The position numbers and the translations under genes were made by a program. Of a DNA stretch of 64,000 bases, positions 42,193 to 50,821 are shown one piece after another; positions within the stretch are counted from its first letter, which is position 1, and each line of letters starts with the position of its first letter. The stretch comes from Streptomyces showdoensis (GTDB lineage: Bacteria; Actinomycetota; Actinomycetes; Streptomycetales; Streptomycetaceae): assembly GCF_039535475.1 (NCBI RefSeq), contig NZ_BAAAXG010000026.1, positions 2,294,001-2,358,000 on the forward strand. Reading direction: 5' to 3'. The notes under the pieces were generated by a model, which searched no databases, was not told the DNA's origin, and worked only from the letters and a program-made list of their open reading frames with translations.

Positions 42193-43716
42193 ATGGCGAA
42201 GCACGAGCACGTACGGGTGGCGGTGATCGGATCGGGATTCGGCGGACTCGGGGCCGCCGTCCGGCTGCGCCGCGAGGGGATCACCGACTTCGTCGTCCTG
42301 GAGCGGGCCGACTCCGTGGGCGGCACCTGGCGGGACAACAGCTATCCCGGCTGCGCCTGTGACGTCCCCTCCCACCTCTACTCCTTCTCCTTCGCGCCCA
42401 ACCCCGACTGGCCGCGCACCTTCTCCGGCCAGCGCCACATCCGCGCGTACCTGGAGCACGTCACCGACACCTTCGGCATCCGGCCGCACCTGCGGCTGGG
42501 GCACGAGGTCATGCGGATGGCCTGGGACGAGGACGAGTTGCGCTGGGAGATCGAGACGAGCCGCGGCTCCTTCTCCGCCGACGTCGTCGTCTCGGCCACC
42601 GGGCCGCTCTCCGACCCCAAGATCCCCGACATCCCCGGTCTCGCCGACTTCACCGGCAAGGTCTTCCACTCCGCGCAGTGGGACCACGACTACGACCTCA
42701 CCGGCAAGCGGGTCGCCATGGTCGGCACCGGGGCCTCCGCCATCCAGATCGTTCCGGCGATCCAGCCGGAGGTCGGACGGCTCACCCTCTTCCAGCGCAC
42801 GCCCCCGTGGGTCATGCCCCGCGCGGACCGCGCCATCAGCGCCCCCGAGCGCTGGCTGCACCGGCAGCTGCCGTTCACCACGGCCGCCCGCCGCGGGCTG
42901 CTCTGGGGCATCCGGGAGCTCCAGGTCAGCGCCTTCACCAAGCGCCCCAACGAGCTGGGCCTGGTCGAGCGGCTGGCCAAGGCCAACATGGCCAAGGCGA
43001 TCAAGGACCCGGTGCTGCGGGCCAAGCTGACCCCCTCGTACCGCATCGGCTGCAAGCGGATCCTGCTGTCGAACACGTACTACCCGGCGCTCGCCCAGCC
43101 CAACGTCGACGTCGTCGCCGCCGGGCTGAAGGAGGTCCGGGGGAACGTCCTGGTCGCCGCCGACGGCACCGAGACCGAGGCCGACGTGATCGTCTTCGGC
43201 ACCGGCTTCCACGTCACCGACATGCCGATCGCCCCCCGCGTGGTCGGCCAGGAGGGGCGCTCGCTCGCCGACCACTGGAAGGGCGGGATGGAGTCGCTGC
43301 GCGGCGCCACCGTCGCCGGCTTCCCCAACTGGATGACGATCATCGGGCCCAACACCGGCCTCGGGAACTCCTCCATGATCCTCATGATCGAGTCCCAGCT
43401 GAACTACATGGCCGACTACCTGCGCCAGCTGAACGTGCTCGGCGGGCGGGCCGCGCTCGCCGCCCGGCCCTCCGCCGTCGGCACCTGGAACCGCCGGGTG
43501 CAGGCCCGGATGGAGCGGACCGTCTGGAAGTCCGGCGGTTGCGAGAGCTGGTACCTCGACGCCAACGGCCGCAACACCACCCTGTGGCCGGGCACCACCG
43601 GCGAGTTCCGGCGCGAGACCCGGACGGTCGACCTGTCCGAGTACGAGGTGCTGCGCGCCGCCGCCAAGCCCGCCGCGGCCCGCCGTGCCCCGCGCCGGAA
43701 GGAGACGGCCAAGTGA
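42193..43716 (+). CDS. Flavin-containing monooxygenase (Baeyer-Villiger type)
   Basis: A 507-residue FAD/NADPH monooxygenase. The FAD site is GSGFGGLG (about 12-19), the Baeyer-Villiger-type fingerprint is FTGKVFHSAQWDHDY followed directly by the NADP site GTGAS, and the ATG-like motif IVFGTGFHVTD is present. Such enzymes insert oxygen next to a ketone or oxidise heteroatoms. GGGAGG lies five bases before the ATG. It forms an overlapped operon with a hydrolase and an SDR: a plausible ketone to ester to alcohol/acid route, with the hydrolase cleaving the ester. Confidence 0.92.
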   Translation: MAKHEHVRVAVIGSGFGGLGAAVRLRREGITDFVVLERADSVGGTWRDNSYPGCACDVPSHLYSFSFAPNPDWPRTFSGQRHIRAYLEHVTDTFGIRPHLRLGHEVMRMAWDEDELRWEIETSRGSFSADVVVSATGPLSDPKIPDIPGLADFTGKVFHSAQWDHDYDLTGKRVAMVGTGASAIQIVPAIQPEVGRLTLFQRTPPWVMPRADRAISAPERWLHRQLPFTTAARRGLLWGIRELQVSAFTKRPNELGLVERLAKANMAKAIKDPVLRAKLTPSYRIGCKRILLSNTYYPALAQPNVDVVAAGLKEVRGNVLVAADGTETEADVIVFGTGFHVTDMPIAPRVVGQEGRSLADHWKGGMESLRGATVAGFPNWMTIIGPNTGLGNSSMILMIESQLNYMADYLRQLNVLGGRAALAARPSAVGTWNRRVQARMERTVWKSGGCESWYLDANGRNTTLWPGTTGEFRRETRTVDLSEYEVLRAAAKPAAARRAPRRKETAK

Positions 43717-44615
43717 GCCCGGCCGCGCGCGAGCTGACCGCGCTCTCCGCCGACGGCTCCACCCTCCACGTCGAGGTGTACGGGCCCGAGGGCGCCCCCG
43801 CGGTCGTCCTCGCCCACGGCTGGACCTGCTCGACCCGCTTCTGGGACGCGCAGATCCGCGCCCTCTCCGCCGACCACCGGGTCATCGCCTACGACCAGCG
43901 CGGCCACGGGCGCAGCCCCGCCCCCGTACCGGGCGGCAAGGGCTACACGACGGACGCGCTCGCCGACGACCTGGAGGCCGTGCTCGCCGCCACCCTCGGG
44001 CCCGGCGAGCGGGCCGTCGTGGCCGGCCACTCCATGGGCGGCATGACGGTCATGGCCGCGGCCGGCCGCCCCGGCCTGCGGCAGCACGCCGCCGCGGTGC
44101 TGCTCTGCTCGACCGGGCCCTCCCGGCTCGCGGCCGAGTCGCTGGTCCTGCCGCTGCGGCCGGGCCGGCTGCGCACCCGGCTGACCGTCTCGGTGCTGGG
44201 CGCGAAGGCGCCGCTCGGGCCGGTCACCGCCGTCTCGAAGAAGATCCTCAAGTACGCGACGATGGGACCGGGCTCGGCGCCCGACCGGGTCGACGCCTGC
44301 GCCCGGATCGTGCACGCCTGCCCGCGCGGCGCCCGGGTCGGCTGGTCGCACGTGCTGGCCGGGCTCGATCTGGAGGCCGGGGTGCGGGAGCTGCGGCTGC
44401 CCGTGGCCGTGCTCGTCGGCACCGCCGACCGGCTCACCCCGCCCGTCCACTCCCGCGCCATGGCGGCCGCCCTGCCGCACTGCACGGGCCTGGTCGAGCT
44501 GACCGGGATGGGCCACATGACGCCGGTGGAGGCCCCGGAGGCCGTCACCGCGCAGATCCGCGAACTGACGCTCACCTACCTGGGCGCGAAGCAGAACGAG
44601 GAGGCAGGGGCATGA
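43713..44615 (+). CDS. Alpha/beta hydrolase
   Basis: A 300-residue alpha/beta hydrolase. The oxyanion HGWTCSTRFW segment, the nucleophile elbow GHSMGGM (Ser in AGHSMGG), a Leu/Arg-rich cap and the C-terminal GMGHMTPVEAPE His complete the catalytic triad pattern. GTGA overlap with the monooxygenase stop and ATGA overlap with the following SDR show co-translation. Ester or lactone hydrolysis after Baeyer-Villiger oxidation is the contextual inference. Confidence 0.9.
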   Translation: MSPAARELTALSADGSTLHVEVYGPEGAPAVVLAHGWTCSTRFWDAQIRALSADHRVIAYDQRGHGRSPAPVPGGKGYTTDALADDLEAVLAATLGPGERAVVAGHSMGGMTVMAAAGRPGLRQHAAAVLLCSTGPSRLAAESLVLPLRPGRLRTRLTVSVLGAKAPLGPVTAVSKKILKYATMGPGSAPDRVDACARIVHACPRGARVGWSHVLAGLDLEAGVRELRLPVAVLVGTADRLTPPVHSRAMAAALPHCTGLVELTGMGHMTPVEAPEAVTAQIRELTLTYLGAKQNEEAGA

Positions 44616-45493
44616 GCAGGGTCAGTCTGGAGGGCCAGGTCGCCGTCGTCACCGGCGGGGCCCGCGGGGTCGGCGAACTCCTCGCCCGCAAGCTCTCCGC
44701 GCGCGGCGCGAAGATCGCCCTCGTCGGCCTGGAGCCCGAGCTCCTGAAGGAGGTCGCCGGCCGGCTGCACACCGAGGCCGACTGGTGGCACGCGGACGTC
44801 ACCGACCACGAGGCCATGGCGAAGGTCGCCGCCGAGGTCAAGGAGCGGTTCGGCAAGGTCGACATCGTGGTCGCCAACGCGGGCGTCGCGGCGGGCGGTC
44901 CGTTCGTGGACTCCGACCCCGTCGCCTGGCGGCGGGTCATCGAGGTCAACCTGATCGGCGGCGCGGTCACCGCCCGGGCCTTCCTGCCGGTCCTCATGGA
45001 GTCGCGCGGCTACTTCCTGCAGATCGCCTCGCTCGCGGCGATGACCCCCGCCCCGATGATGACCGCGTACTGCGCCTCCAAGTCCGGGGTGGAGGCCTTC
45101 GCGCACAGCCTGCGGGCCGAGGTCGCGTACAAGGGCGTGAAGGTCGGCGTCGGCTACCTCTCCTGGACCGACACGGACATGGTGCGGGGCGCGGACCAGG
45201 ACGACGTGATGAAGGAGCTGCGGCAGCGGCTGCCCTGGCCGTCGAACCGCACCTACCCGCTCGGCCCGGCCGTGGACCGGATCGTCGCGGGCGTCGAGCG
45301 CCGCTCGGCCCACGTCTACGCCCAGTGGTGGCTGCGCGGGATGCAGTCGACCCGCGGCTACCTCCCCGGGATCATCGCCTCCGTGGGGCAGCGCGAGATG
45401 CGCCGCTTCGAGCCGCGGCTCGGCCAGGTCTCCAAGGGGCTGGTGGGCGCGGGCGGCGCGGCCGACGAGCAGGAGCGCGGCGAACGGGTGTGA
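44612..45493 (+). CDS. Short-chain dehydrogenase/reductase
   Basis: A 293-residue classical SDR. The TGGARGVG cofactor motif (about 15-22), NAG segment (VVANAGVAAGG), a catalytic Ser in QIASLAAMTPAP and YCASK (Tyr-x3-Lys) are present. The C-terminal 60 residues extend beyond a standard SDR, with a basic segment possibly membrane-associated. It is the last gene of the MerR-controlled operon. Confidence 0.92.
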   Translation: MSRVSLEGQVAVVTGGARGVGELLARKLSARGAKIALVGLEPELLKEVAGRLHTEADWWHADVTDHEAMAKVAAEVKERFGKVDIVVANAGVAAGGPFVDSDPVAWRRVIEVNLIGGAVTARAFLPVLMESRGYFLQIASLAAMTPAPMMTAYCASKSGVEAFAHSLRAEVAYKGVKVGVGYLSWTDTDMVRGADQDDVMKELRQRLPWPSNRTYPLGPAVDRIVAGVERRSAHVYAQWWLRGMQSTRGYLPGIIASVGQREMRRFEPRLGQVSKGLVGAGGAADEQERGERV

Positions 45494-45659
45494 CGCCGGG
45501 GGTGCGGTGCGGTGACGTCCGCCCTGGGGCGCGGTGACGTCGTGATGTGACGCTGCGTGTCCGGTCGACGTGCGACGGGTGACCCGCCGTGCCACGCTGG
45601 TCGAGGCCCAAGGGGCGACCCCGCCCCGTCCCCTCACACCCTTCTAGGAGTGAACCTTC

Positions 45660-45842
45660 ATGGGCATCAAGGACCAGTTCCAGGACAAGGCACGGGAGCT
45701 CGCCGACCAGGCCAAGAGCATGCCGTCGAAGAAGGACGAGGCGTCCCAGCGCGCCGCGCGGGCCAAGGAGCGCGGGCAGGAGTCGCTCGACGACGCCCAG
45801 CGTGAGGCCGAGGACCGCCTCGACCGGGACTACGACGCCTGA
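45660..45842 (+). CDS. Small highly charged helical protein
   Basis: A 60-residue hydrophilic protein rich in Lys, Glu, Asp, Ala and Gln, predicted to be one long amphipathic helix (MGIKDQFQDKARELADQAKS and onward). It resembles small stress-associated proteins of actinobacteria, but I cannot name a family. AGGAG lies just upstream of the ATG. A strong terminator follows 14 bp after the stop. The 166-bp upstream gap has repeated GCGGTGACGTC-like segments (about 45510-45550) whose role is unclear. Confidence 0.75.
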   Translation: MGIKDQFQDKARELADQAKSMPSKKDEASQRAARAKERGQESLDDAQREAEDRLDRDYDA

Positions 45843-45856
45843 CGCCGTCCTGTGAG

Positions 45857-45888
45857 GAAGGCGCACCCGGGACGCCGGGTGCGCCTTC
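45857..45888 (+). terminator. Hairpin terminator after the small charged protein gene
   Basis: A perfect 14-bp stem, GAAGGCGCACCCGG (45857-45870) against CCGGGTGCGCCTTC (45875-45888), loop GACG. Confidence 0.9.
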
Positions 45889-45945
45889 GCGCGTTTCCGG
45901 CCGGGGCGGGGTCCATAACCGGGGGCGCGCGCCCCCCGGTTTCCG

Positions 45946-45951
45946 TACGGT
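45946..45951 (+). promoter_or_regulatory. -10 element of a leaderless promoter
   Basis: TACGGT ends 7 nt before the ATG at 45959; a GC-rich palindromic stretch (about 45918-45940) lies just upstream. No ribosome binding site. Confidence 0.45.
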
Positions 45952-45958
45952 GGCGCCC

Positions 45959-46507
45959 ATGCCCGTACTCGAACGACTGCGATCCGACCACGCGCCCGCC
46001 CTGCTCGCGTTCGAGCGGGAGAACAGGGCCTTCTTCGCCGCCTCCGTGCCCGACCGGGGCGACGCGTACTTCGACGGCTTCGACGCCCGCCACCGGGCGC
46101 TGCTCGACGAGCAGGAGAGCGGGGGGATCGCCTTCCACGTGCTGGTCGCGGAGGACGGGGAGATCCTCGGCCGGTTCAACCTCGTGGACCTCGACGGGGG
46201 CAGCGCCGAGCTCGGCTACCGGCTCGCCGAGAAGGCCACCGGGCGCGGGCTCGCGACCCGCTGGGTGCGCGAGCTGTGCCGGCTGGCCCGCGAGGAGTAC
46301 GGGCTGAGCCGGCTCACCGCCGAAACGACCCTCGGCAACGGGCCGTCCCGGGCGGTGCTGGCCCGGGTCGGCTTCGGCGCGGTCGGGAGCGTGACCCTGC
46401 CCGGCGGCCCCGGCGGGCAGCCGGGGCTTTCGGGCGAGCCGGGGATCGCCTACGAGCTGGACCTCGGCGGCAGCTTCGGCCGGGAGTGGTCCGGCAGCCC
46501 CTCGTAG
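45959..46507 (+). CDS. GNAT family N-acetyltransferase, RimJ/RimL type
   Basis: A 182-residue acetyltransferase. CoA-binding AELGYRLAEKATGRGLATRWVREL (about 82-105) and ETTLGNGPSRAVLARVGFGAVG are typical. The last 58 bases overlap the 3' end of the convergent tricorn gene on the other strand, so the C-terminal Gly/Pro-rich tail shares DNA with the tricorn C-terminus. Substrate unknown. Confidence 0.88.
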   Translation: MPVLERLRSDHAPALLAFERENRAFFAASVPDRGDAYFDGFDARHRALLDEQESGGIAFHVLVAEDGEILGRFNLVDLDGGSAELGYRLAEKATGRGLATRWVRELCRLAREEYGLSRLTAETTLGNGPSRAVLARVGFGAVGSVTLPGGPGGQPGLSGEPGIAYELDLGGSFGREWSGSPS

Positions 46508-49500
46508 CCCGGGGGGCTCGCGGCGGGGGTCTCGTCGAGCAGTGCGAGGGCGATGTGCACGGCGTCGTCGAGCTGGGCGTAGCGCCCCTCGGCCCAGTCG
46601 AGCGGGGTGCGCAGGGCGGTGAGGTCCGGCTCCACCCCGTGGTTCTCGATGGACCAGCCGTACTCGGGGAACCAGGCCGCGTTCATCGGCACGGTGATCT
46701 GGGTGCCGTCGCCGAGCCGGTGGCGGCCCGTCATGCCGACGACGCCGCCCCAGGTGCGCTGGCCGACCACCGGGCCGAGCCCGAGCAGCTTGAACGCGGC
46801 GGTGATCATGTCGCCGTCGGAGGAGGTGGCCTCGTCGGCGAGGGCGACGACGGGGCCGCGCGGCGCGTTGGAGGCGTACGAGACGGGCTGGGCGTTGCGG
46901 GTGAGGTCCCAGCCCAGGATCCGCCGGGTCAGCTTCTCTATCACCAGCTCGCTGATGTGGCCGCCGGCGTTGCCCCGGACGTCGACGATCAGGGCCGGCC
47001 GGGAGACCTCCATGCGCAGGTCGCGGTTGAACTGGGCCCAGCCGGAGCCGCCCATGTCGGGGATGTGCAGATAGCCGCAGCGGCCGCCGCTGAGCTCCCG
47101 GACCACCGCCCGCCGCTTGGCGACCCAGTCCTGGTAGCGCAGCGGGCGTTCGTCGACGAGCGGGACGACGGCGACGCGGCGGGAGCGGCCCTCCGCGCCG
47201 GCGGGCCTGAAGGTGAGCTCGACGGTGGTGCCGCCGGTGCCGGACAGCAGCGGGTAGGGGCCGGCCACCGGGTCGACCGGGCGGCCGTCGACATGGGTGA
47301 GGACCGCGCCCTCGCGGATGCCGGTGCCGGCGAGCGGGGAGCGGGCCTTGGAGTCGGAGGAGTCGCCGGGCAGGATCCGCTTGACCAGCCAGCCGTCCTC
47401 GCGGAGCACGAAGTTGGCCCCCAGCAGGCCCTGGGCGCGCTGGTAGTGCGGCGGGCCCTCGTTGCGGCGGGCGGGGGTGACGTACGCGTGGGAGGTGCCG
47501 AGTTCGCCGAAGACCTCGCGGAGCAGGTCGGCGAACTCGTCGGGGGAGGCGCAGCGTTCGACGAGCGGCCGGTACTGGTCGAGCACCGCCGTCCAGTCGA
47601 CCCCGCCCAGGTCGGGCTCCCAGAAGTAGGCGCGGATGATCCGGCCCGCCTCGTCGAAGGCCTGCCGCCACTCGGCCGCCGGGTCCACCTCGTGCACGAT
47701 CCGCCGCAGGTCCAGGTAGACGGTGGAGTCGGAGTCGCCGGACTCGTTGGCGGGGACGGCGCGCAGCTCGCCCTCGTCGACGACGACGAGCCGTGAGGCG
47801 TCGCCGCTGACCGCGAACCAGTCGAGGTGGGTGACGAGCTCGGTCCTGCGGGCCTTGGTGATGTTGTAGTGCTCCAGGGTGGGCCGGGGCGAGGGGTCCG
47901 AGGGGTTGGCGAAGGTCTCGCCGAGCGCGCCGGAGATCGGCCAGCGCAGCCAGACCAGGCCGCCGCCGGCCACCGGGTACAGCGCGGAGTACTTGGAGGC
48001 GGTGACGGGGAAGGGCGTGACCCGCTCGGCGAGCCCTTCGAGCTCGACGGTCACCGTCCCGTCGCCGGTGCCCGCCTCCTCGTCGGCGGGGTCCATGCCG
48101 CCCGCCGCCGGCCGCCCGTCGGGCAGCAGCGCGAAGGGCGACGGGGTCGCCGAGTTGAGCGGTACGAGGTACGGGCGGCAGCCCAGCGGGAAGGACAGGT
48201 CGCCGGTGTGGACGTCGTACACCGGGTCGAAGCCCCGCCAGGAGAGGAAGGCGAGGTAGCGCCCGTCGCTGGTGAAGACCGGGTTCTCGTCCTCGAAGCG
48301 CCCGTTGGTGACGTCGACGACGGTGGGGGAGCCGGGGCCGGAGATCCGGGCCATCTTGATGGAGCGCAGGGAACGCCCGATGCCCGGGTGGGACCAGGTG
48401 AGCCAGGCCCCGTCGGGGGAGAAGGCGAGGTCGCGGACGGGGCCGTTGACGGAGCGGATCAGCTCGGTGAGGCCGTCGGCGGGGGCGTCGGGAGTGCCGG
48501 GGGTGCCGGCGGCGTCCGGGGCGGCTTCCGTGCCCCTTGCCTCGGAGGGGGCCGCGGGCGCCCCGCCCTCGCCGTCGGCCGCGGTCTCGCCGTCCCCGCC
48601 GGTCTCGGCGCCCGCCGTGCCCGCCGTGCCCGCCGTGCCTGCCGTGCCCGCCGCGTCCGGATCGTCCCGATCGTCGTCGTCCGGCTCCGTCGTCGTCAGG
48701 AGCAGCAGGCGGCCGTCGTTGGAGGCGATGGCCAGGCGTTCGCCGTCGGGGTCGGAGACCAGCTCCTCGACCCGGCCGAGCCGGCCCGCGGCGAGCCGGC
48801 GGGGCTCCCGGTCGCCGCTGGCACGCGGGAGGTAGGCGATCTCGATCGCGTCCTCGCCCTCCGCGTCGGTGACGTACGCGACCTGGCCGCCGCTGCCCAG
48901 CATCTCGGGCAGCCTGACCCGTACGCCGGGGGTGTCGGCGATGGTGCGGGCCGGGCCGTCGCGGTGGGTCAGCCAGTAGAGGCTGCCGCGCACCGAGACG
49001 GCGCTGGCCCGACCGGTCTCGTCCACGGAGAGGGCGTCGACGTGGTGCGCGGCGGGCACCTGGTAGGGCCGGCGGCCGGTGCGGGGGCCGCCGAGCCGGA
49101 CCTCCAGGCGGCGCGGCCGCGCGTCGGCGCTCAGGTCGTCGACGATCCACAGTTCGCCGGCGCACTGGTAGACGACCCGGCGCCCGTCGCTGGAGGCGTG
49201 CCGGGCGTAGAACGCGTCGTGGTCGGTGTGGCGGCGCAGGCCGCTGCCGTCGGGCAGGCAGGAGTAGAGGTTGCCGATGCCCTCGTGGTCGGAGAGGAAG
49301 GCGATCCGGTGGCCGCCCTCGGCCTCGGGCGCGGCGACGAACATGGGCGAGTCGAGCTGCCCGCCGAGCTCTTCGAGGAGCCGTTCGCCGTGCAGCCAGA
49401 GCCGCCCCATGGCCCCGCCCCGGTAGCGCTTCCAGGAGGCCGGCTCGTGCGGCGGCCGGCCGGTCAGCAGCAGGGTGCGGCGCTGCTCGTCCAGGTCGGC

Positions 49501-49953
49501 GACGGCGATGTCGGAGACCGGGCCCCAGGGCATCCGGCCGCCGGGGGTGCCGTCGGTGGGGACGGTGTAGGCCCAGGAGTAGTACGAGAACGGCTGCCCG
49601 TGCGAGGAGACGGCGAGGATGTCGGACCGGCCGTCCTTGTCGGGGGGCGACCAGCCGCAGACCCGGGTGTCGGTCGAGCCCCAGTACGTCAGCCGCCGGG
49701 CCGGGCCGCCGTCGACCGGCGCGAGGTGGATCTCGGGGTCGAGGCTGCGCCAGCTCGTGTACGCGAGATGGCGCCCGTCGGGGGAGAAGCGCGGGTGCCC
49801 GACCCGCGTCCGGTCGACGGTGACCCGCCAGGCCCGCCCGGGGCGGTGGCCCTCGGGCACGAGGGGGGAGACCCAGAGGTCGTCCTCGGTCACGAAGCAG
49901 AGCAGCTCGTCGTGGAGGTGCGGGAAGCGGAGATACGCGAGGTCGTCACTCAC
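46450..49953 (-). CDS. Tricorn-type protease (S41 family)
   Basis: A 1167-residue protein with the tricorn plan: a WD40-like beta-propeller of PD40 repeats (RFSPDGRHLAYTS, FSPDGAWLTWS, FTSDGRYLAFLS), a helical segment, a PDZ domain (about 840-920) and a C-terminal tail-specific protease core. The nucleophile is the Ser in the ATSSDGDMITAAFK segment, and GLGPVVGQRTWGGVVG follows, as in tricorn. It degrades oligopeptides released by the proteasome. An Ala/Gly/Thr/Asp-rich insertion of about 75 residues breaks one propeller blade. The GTG at 49953 overlaps its GGAGG, leaving little spacing. Confidence 0.93.
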   Translation of the reverse strand: MSDDLAYLRFPHLHDELLCFVTEDDLWVSPLVPEGHRPGRAWRVTVDRTRVGHPRFSPDGRHLAYTSWRSLDPEIHLAPVDGGPARRLTYWGSTDTRVCGWSPPDKDGRSDILAVSSHGQPFSYYSWAYTVPTDGTPGGRMPWGPVSDIAVADLDEQRRTLLLTGRPPHEPASWKRYRGGAMGRLWLHGERLLEELGGQLDSPMFVAAPEAEGGHRIAFLSDHEGIGNLYSCLPDGSGLRRHTDHDAFYARHASSDGRRVVYQCAGELWIVDDLSADARPRRLEVRLGGPRTGRRPYQVPAAHHVDALSVDETGRASAVSVRGSLYWLTHRDGPARTIADTPGVRVRLPEMLGSGGQVAYVTDAEGEDAIEIAYLPRASGDREPRRLAAGRLGRVEELVSDPDGERLAIASNDGRLLLLTTTEPDDDDRDDPDAAGTAGTAGTAGTAGAETGGDGETAADGEGGAPAAPSEARGTEAAPDAAGTPGTPDAPADGLTELIRSVNGPVRDLAFSPDGAWLTWSHPGIGRSLRSIKMARISGPGSPTVVDVTNGRFEDENPVFTSDGRYLAFLSWRGFDPVYDVHTGDLSFPLGCRPYLVPLNSATPSPFALLPDGRPAAGGMDPADEEAGTGDGTVTVELEGLAERVTPFPVTASKYSALYPVAGGGLVWLRWPISGALGETFANPSDPSPRPTLEHYNITKARRTELVTHLDWFAVSGDASRLVVVDEGELRAVPANESGDSDSTVYLDLRRIVHEVDPAAEWRQAFDEAGRIIRAYFWEPDLGGVDWTAVLDQYRPLVERCASPDEFADLLREVFGELGTSHAYVTPARRNEGPPHYQRAQGLLGANFVLREDGWLVKRILPGDSSDSKARSPLAGTGIREGAVLTHVDGRPVDPVAGPYPLLSGTGGTTVELTFRPAGAEGRSRRVAVVPLVDERPLRYQDWVAKRRAVVRELSGGRCGYLHIPDMGGSGWAQFNRDLRMEVSRPALIVDVRGNAGGHISELVIEKLTRRILGWDLTRNAQPVSYASNAPRGPVVALADEATSSDGDMITAAFKLLGLGPVVGQRTWGGVVGMTGRHRLGDGTQITVPMNAAWFPEYGWSIENHGVEPDLTALRTPLDWAEGRYAQLDDAVHIALALLDETPAASPPGYEGLPDHSRPKLPPRSSS
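48614..48649. repeat. 9-bp tandem repeat in the tricorn gene
   Basis: Four GCCGTGCCC-type units (one base differs in the third) encode Gly-Thr-Ala triplets in the low-complexity insertion; unit length keeps the frame. Confidence 0.9.
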
Positions 49954-50034
49954 CTCCTCATGCTTTCCGCGGGAAGGGGGTGCGGCAACTCGTACGTGTG
50001 GTCGAGGGGGTCCGGTGTGTGGCCCAGGACACGT

Positions 50035-50049
50035 ACGAAACGGTTTCGT
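50035..50049. promoter_or_regulatory. TetR operator site 1
   Basis: ACGAAACGGTTTCGT is a 15-bp palindrome with a single central base. An equivalent site lies 46 bp downstream; together they flank a TATCGT hexamer (50067-50072) that may be the -10 element. Confidence 0.7.
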
Positions 50050-50080
50050 TTCGCTAGGCGGCTGGGTATCGTCGTGGTGT

Positions 50081-50095
50081 ACGAAACCGTTTCGT
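50081..50095. promoter_or_regulatory. TetR operator site 2
   Basis: ACGAAACCGTTTCGT has the same arms as site 1 with the opposite central base. It ends 43 bp before the TetR start codon, a classic position for autoregulation. Confidence 0.7.
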
Positions 50096-50138
50096 TCGGT
50101 CGCGTACCCAGGAAACCCCGTCGGACAGGAGGCCGGTC

Positions 50139-50708
50139 ATGGCCAGCAGGCTCACCCCCGAAAGGGAGGCCGAGCTCTACGCGGCCGTGCTCGACCTGCT
50201 GCGCGAGGTCGGCTACGACGCCCTCACCATGGACGCCGTCGCCGCCCGCACCCGGTCCAGCAAGGCCACCCTCTACCGCCAGTGGGGGAGCAAGCCGCAA
50301 CTCGTCGCCATGGCCCTGCGCCACGACAAGCCGGTCAGGATCGACGAGATCGACACCGGCAGTCTGCGCGGTGACTTCGCGCTGATGCTGGAGCGGACCG
50401 ACGACTGCCGGATGGAGAAGGACGCCGCGCTGATGCGGGGTCTGGCCCATGCCGTCCACAACAACCCCGAACTGCTCCAGGCCATGCGCGAGCTGCTCGT
50501 CGAACCCGAGATGAACAGCCTCGACGAGATGCTCCAGCGGGCCGTGCGGAGGGGCGAGGTCGACGCCGACAACCCGGCGCTGAAGCTCATGCCCCACATG
50601 CTGATCGGCGCGTTCATCGCCCGGCCGCTCATCGACGACCGGCCGGTCGACGCCGCCTTCCTCACCGACTACGTCAACGCCGTCGTGCTCCCCTCACTCG
50701 GCGCCTGA
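50139..50708 (+). CDS. TetR-family repressor of an MMPL exporter
   Basis: A 189-residue TetR regulator with the N-terminal helix-turn-helix (TMDAVAARTRSSKATLYRQWGSKPQLV, about 30-56) and a C-terminal ligand/dimer domain. AGGAGG lies upstream of the ATG. The two palindromes upstream imply autoregulation, and the MMPL gene follows after 113 bp in the same direction, so it is the likely co-regulated target. The inducer is unknown. Confidence 0.93.
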   Translation: MASRLTPEREAELYAAVLDLLREVGYDALTMDAVAARTRSSKATLYRQWGSKPQLVAMALRHDKPVRIDEIDTGSLRGDFALMLERTDDCRMEKDAALMRGLAHAVHNNPELLQAMRELLVEPEMNSLDEMLQRAVRRGEVDADNPALKLMPHMLIGAFIARPLIDDRPVDAAFLTDYVNAVVLPSLGA

Positions 50709-50821
50709 CCTCCCCGACCCCTCAGTCCCGCAGTACCCGTACCTCCTGACGTTGCGCACCGCTCACGCCGTCGGGCCGGCTCCCCATGCCCTGTCCCACT
50801 CGATACCGGGAGTACGCCCCC

